From Stenotrophomonas maltophilia (lineage in GTDB: Bacteria; Pseudomonadota; Gammaproteobacteria; Xanthomonadales; Xanthomonadaceae), in assembly GCF_002138415.1 (NCBI RefSeq), contig NZ_CP015612.1:660001-724000 (forward strand): 64,000 bases of DNA, read 5' to 3'. Below the pieces are notes generated by a model, which had not been told where the DNA came from, made no database searches, and worked only from the letters and a program-made list of their open reading frames with translations. Within the stretch, counting starts at the first letter, position 1. Each line of letters starts with the position of its first letter. This document shows, one piece after another, positions 56,303-64,000 of the stretch. Position numbers and translations under genes: made by a program.

Positions 56303-57214
56303 ATGATCCAGCAACGCACCCTCAAGAACACGATCCGCGCCACCGGCGTTGGCCTGCACAGCGGTGACAAGGTCTACATGACCCTGCGCCCGGCACCGGT
56401 CAACCATGGCATCGTGTTCCGCCGCGTGGACCTGGACCCGGTGGTGGAAGTGCCGGCCAAGGCCGAGCTGGTCACCGAAGTGACCCTGTGCACCGGCCTG
56501 ACCTGCAACGACGCCAAGATCCAGACCGTCGAACACCTGATGTCGGCGCTGGCCGGCCTGGGTGTGGACAACATCATCGTCGAACTGTCCTCGGCCGAGC
56601 TGCCGATCATGGACGGTTCGGCCGGCCCGTTCGTGTTCCTGCTGCAGTCGGCGGGCATCGTGGAACAGGAGGCGCCCAAGCGCTTCATCCGCGTGCTGAA
56701 GACCGTGGAAGTGACCGAGGGCGACAAGGTGGCCCGCTTCACCCCGTACGAGGGCTACAAGCTGGGCTTCACCATCCAGTTCGATCACCCGATGATCCCG
56801 GCCAAGCAGTCGCGCCAGGAAATCGAGTTCTCGACGCTGGCCTACACCAAGGAAATCTCCCGCGCGCGCACCTTCGGTTTCATGCGCGACCTGGAATACA
56901 TGCGCGAGCGCAACCTGGGCCTGGGCGGTTCGATGGACAACGCCATCGTGCTGGACGAGTTCCGCGTGCTCAACGAAGACGGCCTGCGCTACGCCGACGA
57001 ATTCGTGCGCCACAAGATCCTTGATGCGATCGGCGACCTCTATCTGGCCGGTGGCCAGGTGCTGGGTGCCTACGAAGGCTTCAAGTCCGGTCACGCCCTC
57101 AACAACAAGCTGGTGCGGGCGCTGATGGCCGACGCCACTGCCTGGGAATGGGTCAGCTTCGACTCGCCGGCGACGCCGGACCCGGTGGAATATGCCACTC
57201 CGGCCTACGCCTGA
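56303..57214 (+). CDS. lpxC: UDP-3-O-acyl-GlcNAc deacetylase LpxC
   Basis: 303-aa Zn enzyme, committed step of lipid A synthesis. [10 protein letters not shown] at the start, [15 protein letters not shown] with the first zinc His, and [15 protein letters not shown] plus GYKSGH-type [13 protein letters not shown] at the end hold the catalytic residues. It is the usual last gene after ftsZ. A bidirectional terminator follows at 57245. Confidence 0.97.
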   Translation: MIQQRTLKNTIRATGVGLHSGDKVYMTLRPAPVNHGIVFRRVDLDPVVEVPAKAELVTEVTLCTGLTCNDAKIQTVEHLMSALAGLGVDNIIVELSSAELPIMDGSAGPFVFLLQSAGIVEQEAPKRFIRVLKTVEVTEGDKVARFTPYEGYKLGFTIQFDHPMIPAKQSRQEIEFSTLAYTKEISRARTFGFMRDLEYMRERNLGLGGSMDNAIVLDEFRVLNEDGLRYADEFVRHKILDAIGDLYLAGGQVLGAYEGFKSGHALNNKLVRALMADATAWEWVSFDSPATPDPVEYATPAYA

Positions 57215-57244
57215 TTCCTGTAGGCTGTTGAATTGAAAGATAAA

Positions 57245-57275
57245 AACGCCGCCTTCCAGGGCGGCGTTGTCGTTT
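57245..57275. terminator. Bidirectional intrinsic terminator between lpxC and the dciA-like gene
   Basis: AACGCCGCC-TTCCAG-GGCGGCGTT with GTCGTTT on one side and TAAAAAC on the other. On the minus strand the T-run (GTTTTTATC) is good. Confidence 0.8.
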
Positions 57276-57496
57276 CAGGCTTGTTCGGCGCATTCAGCAT
57301 GCTTGACGCGCGTCAAGGCCGGTTCGAGGTCACGGTTTTGTGAACCTGTTGGATCGGAAGCCTGAATTTAACGCAGTTTTAACAACAATCTAACGACAGG
57401 CCCCCGGATGGCAGCTAGGATGCGACCCGGCCCCCGAAATGTTTCACGCCGTGGTGACACGCGCGACGGGGAGCGGAGCCGGATGCTCCGTTGTCG
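57276..57496. other. Gene-free convergent spacer with an AT-rich patch
   Basis: No gene is seen. The palindrome TTGACGCGCGTCAA lies at 57303-57316. At 57360-57395 the sequence (TTTAACGCAGTTTTAACAACAATC and on) is far more AT-rich than its neighbours, as a promoter would be, yet both flanking genes end here. It could hold a small RNA; evidence is limited to composition. Confidence 0.35.
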
Positions 57497-57946
57497 TCAG
57501 GACCGCTTCTTCGGCTTCGAAGGAACGTCCTGCAGGCAAGCCAAGGCGTCGCGTAGCCCTTTGTGCGTGGCGGCTGAAACTGCGTGGGGTCCATTCCGGT
57601 TGTCGAGCGCTGGGGAGCGCGTGGGAGTGGGAGACGCAGTCTTGATGGTCACCCTGGTGGCCTTCAGCCCGATGGAACGGGCCGCGTCGAGCAACTGGGC
57701 TTCGGCAAGCCGCAACTTGGCGTGCCAGACCGGGGACTCGACGAGAAAAACGAGGTGTTCCCCGTCCACATTGGCCAGCCGGCAACGGCTGCGCAGAGGT
57801 GGCGGCAACTGGGGGCGCAACTGACGGTCCAGCGCGTCGAGCCACAAGGCACGCCGCAGCGGGTTCCCGCTTTTGTCCGCCATCACCGCATCCAGCGCCG
57901 GCTTCGGCACTGACGCGGGGCGAACGCTGGATTTCGGCTCAGACAT
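57497..57946 (-). CDS. DciA-like DUF721 protein
   Basis: 149 aa. The N-terminal DUF721 domain (NPLRRALWLDALDRQLRPQLPPPLRSRCRLANVDGEHLVFLVESPVWHAKLRLAEAQLL) matches DciA, which helps load the DnaB helicase in bacteria lacking DnaC. The C-terminus is a basic, Pro/Lys-rich tail ending KPKKRS. It is divergent from the M23 peptidase gene; this DUF721-M23-secA neighbourhood is common in Xanthomonadaceae. Confidence 0.82.
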   Translation of the reverse strand: MSEPKSSVRPASVPKPALDAVMADKSGNPLRRALWLDALDRQLRPQLPPPLRSRCRLANVDGEHLVFLVESPVWHAKLRLAEAQLLDAARSIGLKATRVTIKTASPTPTRSPALDNRNGPHAVSAATHKGLRDALACLQDVPSKPKKRS

Positions 57947-57958
57947 GAAAACTCACTG

Positions 57959-58915
57959 ATGGCATTCAAAAAGATCGTAATCAAAACGCGTGAAGGACAG
58001 GCCAAATCGTCGCCCATCGCGCGTTTGCGGTTCTATTTCGAGGACCGCCCCCGCGCCCTGCTGGGCAGCGTGCTCGGGGTAGGCTGCATTATCGGCCTTG
58101 CTGGCGGCATTGGCGCCAGCGCGCTGAATGATTCCCGGCTGCAGGCCAAGGTCGAGCGCCAGGATGCGGAACTGGCCAAGGTCAAGCGCGATGCGCAGAC
58201 CCAGGTCAATGCGCTGGCGGCCCGCCTCGGCGAGCTGCAGGCCCAGGCCACCCGCCTCAACGCCCTCGGCGAACGGCTGACCCAGATGGGCAAGCTGGAA
58301 GACGGCGAGTTCGACTTCAACGAGACCCCCGGTCTCGGTGACGGTGACGCCGGCGGCCCGACCAGCGACATCCCGGTCAAGGACGTCAACGCCGACTTAC
58401 AGGTGCTGGAGCAGCGCTTCGCTGCTTCAGGCCGCCAGTTGTCGGTGATGGAATCGCTGATGTTCGACCACCAGCTGCAGCAGAACGCCGTGCCCTCGCG
58501 CATGCCGATCCGCAACAGCTATGTGACCTCCGGTTTCGGCACCCGTGCCGACCCGTTCGGCCGCGGTGCCGCCACCCACAAGGGCATGGACTTCCACGCC
58601 AAGGTCGGTGACCCGGTGATGGCCGTTGCCGAAGGCGTGGTCAGCTTCTCCGGCGTCAAGGGCGGCTACGGCAACGTGGTCGACGTCGACCACGGTAACG
58701 GCTACGTCACCCGCTACGCGCACAATTCGCGCCTGGTGGTGAAGGTCGGCGACCTGGTCCGTGCCGGGCAGGAAGTGGCCAAGGCCGGTTCCACCGGTCG
58801 TTCGACCGGCGCCCACGTGCACTTCGAGGTGTGGGAAAACGGCAACGTGGTCAACCCGCGCAAGTTCCTCGGTGACGGCGGCAACACGCCGGTCGGCCGC
58901 GTCAGCCGCGGCTGA
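57959..58915 (+). CDS. M23-family peptidoglycan endopeptidase, membrane-anchored
   Basis: 318 aa. One membrane helix (LLGSVLGVGCIIGLAGGIGASAL), a coiled coil (QAKVERQDAELAKVKRDAQTQVNAL), then a LytM domain with zinc ligands in HKGMDFHAKVGD and HVHFEVWENG (HxH). All ligands appear intact, so it should be an active endopeptidase or a close EnvC/NlpD-type factor. The start lies 12 bases from the divergent dciA-like gene. Confidence 0.9.
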   Translation: MAFKKIVIKTREGQAKSSPIARLRFYFEDRPRALLGSVLGVGCIIGLAGGIGASALNDSRLQAKVERQDAELAKVKRDAQTQVNALAARLGELQAQATRLNALGERLTQMGKLEDGEFDFNETPGLGDGDAGGPTSDIPVKDVNADLQVLEQRFAASGRQLSVMESLMFDHQLQQNAVPSRMPIRNSYVTSGFGTRADPFGRGAATHKGMDFHAKVGDPVMAVAEGVVSFSGVKGGYGNVVDVDHGNGYVTRYAHNSRLVVKVGDLVRAGQEVAKAGSTGRSTGAHVHFEVWENGNVVNPRKFLGDGGNTPVGRVSRG

Positions 58916-58920
58916 TGCCC

Positions 58921-59017
58921 GGGTCGGATCCCTTCCGCGCCGCGGGAGGGCTCTGACCCGATTCGGTTGAGGGCTGGGGTCAGAGCCCTTTCGCCACGGC
59001 GAAAGGGGTCCGACCCC
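58921..59017. repeat. Two REPs between the M23 gene and secA
   Basis: GGGTCGGATCCCTTCC-type palindrome (58921-58959) and a reverse-oriented GGGTCAGAGCCC unit (58977-59017). Confidence 0.87.
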
Positions 59018-59202
59018 GCATCCGTGTTTCTTTGCCGAATCCGGGGCGATTGCGACCGGATTGGCGCTTGAAACCTCAGCCGGCCGTCCCAAGCTACAAT
59101 GGGTGTTGCCATCGACAGGGCGCCAGGCGCCCTGTTTCGTTTGCGGCGGACGGATCCCAAGGGGGAGGCCGGGCGTCGTGTCCATCCAACCCGGTTCCTT
59201 CA

Positions 59203-61935
<2,733 letters not shown>

Positions 61936-61943
61936 TCCCGAAG

Positions 61944-61971
61944 AGCCCCGCGGAAGCGGGGCTTTTCGTTT
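61944..61971 (+). terminator. Intrinsic terminator of secA
   Basis: AGCCCCGC-GGAA-GCGGGGCTTTTCGTTT nine bases after the secA stop: an 8-bp GC stem, tetraloop, T-rich tail. Confidence 0.92.
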
Positions 61972-62036
61972 GTGGCGGGGGAGCTGCACCGGATCCGTGA
62001 TTGCGCCGGTCGCCCTGTTCTGGGCATGCTTCCTCC

Positions 62037-62993
62037 ATGCCTTCCCCCACCCGATCGATCCATGTTGTGGCCGCCGTCATCACCGACGCCCGTGGCCGCG
62101 TGCTGCTCAACCGCCGTACCGAGAACCGCGACATGGCCGGCCTGTGGGAATTCCCCGGCGGCAAGCGCGAATCCGGCGAGACCTCCGAACAGGCGCTGGT
62201 GCGCGAGCTGCGCGAGGAGCTGGGCATCGAGGCCGATGTCGGCGAGTGGCTGATGGACGTGCCGCAGCGCTATCCGGACAAGCACCTGACCCTGGAGGTG
62301 CGCCATGTGCGCAGCTGGAAGGGCACCCCCCGCGGACGTGAGGGGCAGGCGATCACCTGGGTGGCGCCGGACAAGCTGGGCCGCTATTCGATGCCGCCGG
62401 CCGACCTGCCGGTGGTGGCCGCCCTGCGCCAGCCCGACAGCTACCTGATCACCCCGGCGCCGGCCGATGACGCCGACGGCGTGCAGCACTGGCATGAGCA
62501 GCTTCAGCGCGTGGTGTCGGCGGGCCAGCAGCGCATCCAGCTGCGGTTGCCGGCGACGTATCCGCAGCGGCAGGCGATGGTCGAACAGGCCGTGCGCGCG
62601 CACCGTCGCAGCGGGGTGCAGTGGCTGCTCAACCGCGATATCGATCTGGCACGCGCGTTGGGCGTGGGCGTGCATCTGGGCAGCGAACAGCTGCTGGAGC
62701 TGTCGCAGCGTCCGCTGCCCGAAGGCCAGCTGGTGGCCGCGTCCTGCCACGACCTGCAGCAGCTGCAGGCCGCACAGCAGTTGGGCTGCGACTTCGCCGT
62801 GCTGGGTCCGGTGCAGGCTACGGCCAGCCATCCCGATGCCGTGCCGCTGGGCTGGGATGCCTTCGCCGAGCTGCGCGCGCAGGTGTCACTGCCGATCTAC
62901 GCGCTGGGTGGCATGGGCAGTGGCCACATTAGTGAGGCGCGTCGCCATGGTGGGCAGGGCATCGCTGCGATTCGCGGGCTGTGGCCAGCGTGA
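62037..62993 (+). CDS. Nudix (MutT-like) hydrolase fused to a ThiE-like domain
   Basis: 318 aa. Residues 1 to about 130 are a MutT-type Nudix domain with the box GGKRESGETSEQALVRELREELGI complete (GX5EX7REUXEEXGU). Residues about 140-318 resemble thiamine-phosphate synthase (QWLLNRDIDLARALGVGVHLGS, CDFAVLGPVQATASHP, LPIYALGGMG). Such fusions follow secA in many gammaproteobacteria. The Nudix part should clean 8-oxo-dGTP; the ThiE-like part lacks a proven role. ATG 62037 has no clear ribosome site. Confidence 0.88.
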   Translation: MPSPTRSIHVVAAVITDARGRVLLNRRTENRDMAGLWEFPGGKRESGETSEQALVRELREELGIEADVGEWLMDVPQRYPDKHLTLEVRHVRSWKGTPRGREGQAITWVAPDKLGRYSMPPADLPVVAALRQPDSYLITPAPADDADGVQHWHEQLQRVVSAGQQRIQLRLPATYPQRQAMVEQAVRAHRRSGVQWLLNRDIDLARALGVGVHLGSEQLLELSQRPLPEGQLVAASCHDLQQLQAAQQLGCDFAVLGPVQATASHPDAVPLGWDAFAELRAQVSLPIYALGGMGSGHISEARRHGGQGIAAIRGLWPA

Positions 62994-63001
62994 TGCAAAC
63001 A

Positions 63002-63087
63002 GGGTCGGATCCCCGCAACGCGGGGCTCTGACCCCATCGCTGGAATCCGGGGTCAGAGCCCTTTCCGCAGGAAAGGGATCCGACCCC
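63002..63087. repeat. Two REPs between convergent genes
   Basis: GGGTCGGATCCCCGCAACGCGGGGCTCTGACCCC in parts (63002-63035) and a full reverse-oriented unit (63048-63087). Confidence 0.87.
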
Positions 63088-63093
63088 TCCCGA

Positions 63094-63678
63094 TCACAAC
63101 GTGATCCAGAAACACCCGTATTGCCGCCGCAACCCCAGCACCGTCGAAGCGCGCGACGCGCTGCCGGGCAAGGTCTGCTCCAGGCGCAGGCCGACAGGAT
63201 GGCGCACGGCCGGCGGCTCAGGGTCGGACCCCTGCGCAGCAGGGCTCTGACCCTCCTCCGGCACTGCGACCTGGTCCTGCCGCGTATACACCGGCACCAC
63301 GTCCACCAGCGGCCGCCGCGCCAACGATTCCAGCTGGCCGAGGATGCGCTGCGCGCCTGCATCGGAAACGGCGCCCCACAGGTACAGCGAGGACAGCCGG
63401 TTCACGTCGTTGCTGAGGATGCCAGTACGCAGCGCATCCACCAGTTCGCTCAGCCGCCGCGGGCAGCGTGCCCCCAGGGTGTCGCGCTGCAGGGTATTGC
63501 CGGCGGGCGCAGGCGGTGGCAGCCGCGACTGCGCACCCAGGCTGTCGCAGGGGCGGTCGGTGTAGACGCTTTGGCCCTGGGCATCGGTGCAGCGGTTCAG
63601 GCGCGTGGACTGTGCGTGGGCGACGCTCGGCAGCACGCACAGCGGCAGCAGCAACAGCAGGAAGGAAAGCCGGATCAT
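63094..63678 (-). CDS. DUF4124-type secreted protein with REP-derived insertion
   Basis: 194 aa. Signal peptide MIRLSFLLLLLPLCVLPSVAHA; then NRCTDAQGQSVYTDRPCDSLGAQSR, the short DUF4124 beta-hairpin motif with two Cys. The remainder has RCPRRLSELVDALRTG and no named domain. Residues 142-153 (EGQSPAAQGSDP) are encoded by a GGGTCGGACCCC-family REP at 63221-63253. The protein ends CFWITL. Function of DUF4124 proteins is unknown; periplasmic location is likely. Confidence 0.78.
   Translation of the reverse strand: MIRLSFLLLLLPLCVLPSVAHAQSTRLNRCTDAQGQSVYTDRPCDSLGAQSRLPPPAPAGNTLQRDTLGARCPRRLSELVDALRTGILSNDVNRLSSLYLWGAVSDAGAQRILGQLESLARRPLVDVVPVYTRQDQVAVPEEGQSPAAQGSDPEPPAVRHPVGLRLEQTLPGSASRASTVLGLRRQYGCFWITL
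63221..63253. repeat. REP palindrome inside a coding sequence
   Basis: GGGTCGGACCCCTGC ... GCAGGGCTCTGACCC, in the same family as the intergenic units on either side of the gene, located in frame in the DUF4124 gene. Confidence 0.9.
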
Positions 63679-63718
63679 CCCCGCAGGGTAGCGCCGATCA
63701 CGCTTGCGCGCCGTGCTC

Positions 63719-64000
63719 TCAGCCCTGCAGCAGCTTCAGCACCGAGGTGGTCGGCCTGGCCAGGTTCAGGGTGTAGAAGTGCAGGCCGGGTGCGCCGCCT
63801 TCGATCAGGCGCTGGCACAGCCGGGCCACCACTTCAGAGCCGAATGCACGCACCGACTCCGCATCATCGCCATAGGCCTGCATCTTGCGGCTGATCCAGC
63901 GCGGAATCTCCGCACCACACTGTTCGGAGAAGCGGCGCAGCTGGCTGAAGTTTGCGATCGGCATGATGCCGGGGGTGATCGGTACCTGCACGCCCAGCCG
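63719..64000 (-). CDS. metF: Methylenetetrahydrofolate reductase, C-terminal fragment at window edge
   Basis: 93 residues are visible, entering from the right edge. PITPGIMPIANFSQLRRFSEQCGAEIPRW and APGLHFYTLNLARPTTSVLKLL are the conserved C-terminal blocks of MetF, which reduces methylene-THF for methionine synthesis. The gene continues beyond base 64000. It ends 41 bp after the promoter side of the DUF4124 gene, on the same strand. Confidence 0.94.
   Translation of the reverse strand, partial: RLGVQVPITPGIMPIANFSQLRRFSEQCGAEIPRWISRKMQAYGDDAESVRAFGSEVVARLCQRLIEGGAPGLHFYTLNLARPTTSVLKLLQG

Overview
The window is a GC-rich gammaproteobacterial chromosome segment that looks like Stenotrophomonas (Xanthomonadaceae), most likely of the S. 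maltophilia group. The reasons are the dcw cluster without murD, an Ax21-like outer membrane protein, the DUF721/M23/secA neighbourhood, and a very high density of short palindromic REP repeats. These fall into stem families GTAG-TGCCGGCC, GTGGGTGCCAACC, GTAGAGCCGAGC, GTAGATCCACGC, GTGCGGACC and GGGTCGGATCCC, and they fill almost every intergenic gap. No IS element, tRNA, rRNA operon or CRISPR array was seen.

Layout. 1-1.8 kb: end of a cellulose-secretion locus (bcsC end, GH8 cellulase). 1.9-5.0 kb, minus strand: purine permease and the ABC-F factor EttA. 5.3-10.1 kb: RcnB-like periplasmic protein, glyA, two tandem small membrane proteins, nrdR, ribD. 10.2-12.4 kb, minus strand: lipoprotein, secreted protein and Ax21-like porin, which separate ribD from the rest of the riboflavin genes. 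12.6-16.8 kb: FMN riboswitch, ribE, ribB fused to a degenerate GTP cyclohydrolase II domain, ribH, nusB, thiL. 16.8-18.3 kb: a seven-copy 81-bp tandem REP array, a 136-aa unknown gene, and a strongly self-complementary 240-bp leader.

18.3-29.0 kb is an accessory surface-adhesion island. It holds a pilin and chaperone on the minus strand, a divergent usher with a second pilin, three tandem tip-adhesin paralogues (the last one only the N-terminal domain) and an autotransporter. A shared palindrome TGCAAC(T/A)AATTGCA lies upstream of three of its transcription units, and a G11 homopolymer sits between pilin and chaperone. 29.2-34 kb: SGNH acyltransferase, GlcD-like FAD oxidase, DUF457 membrane protein with a REP inside its reading frame, yraN. 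33.8-38.6 kb: lpoA, rsmI, an AbiE abortive-infection pair bracketed by directly repeated REP modules, and RNase P RNA.

38.7-57.2 kb: DM13 and NRDE proteins, then the compact division and cell-wall cluster mraZ-rsmH-ftsL-ftsI-murE-murF-mraY-ftsW-murG-murC-ddl-ftsQ-ftsA-ftsZ-lpxC, mostly with 4-base stop/start overlaps. MraZ-type TGGG direct repeats lie in its promoter. 57.5-64 kb: DciA-like DUF721, M23 peptidase, secA, a Nudix/ThiE-like fusion, a DUF4124 protein with a second in-frame REP, and the partial end of metF. The sequence-level surprises are concentrated in the structured leader at 17.8-18.1 kb, the adhesin island, the REP insertions in genes, and the AbiE island.
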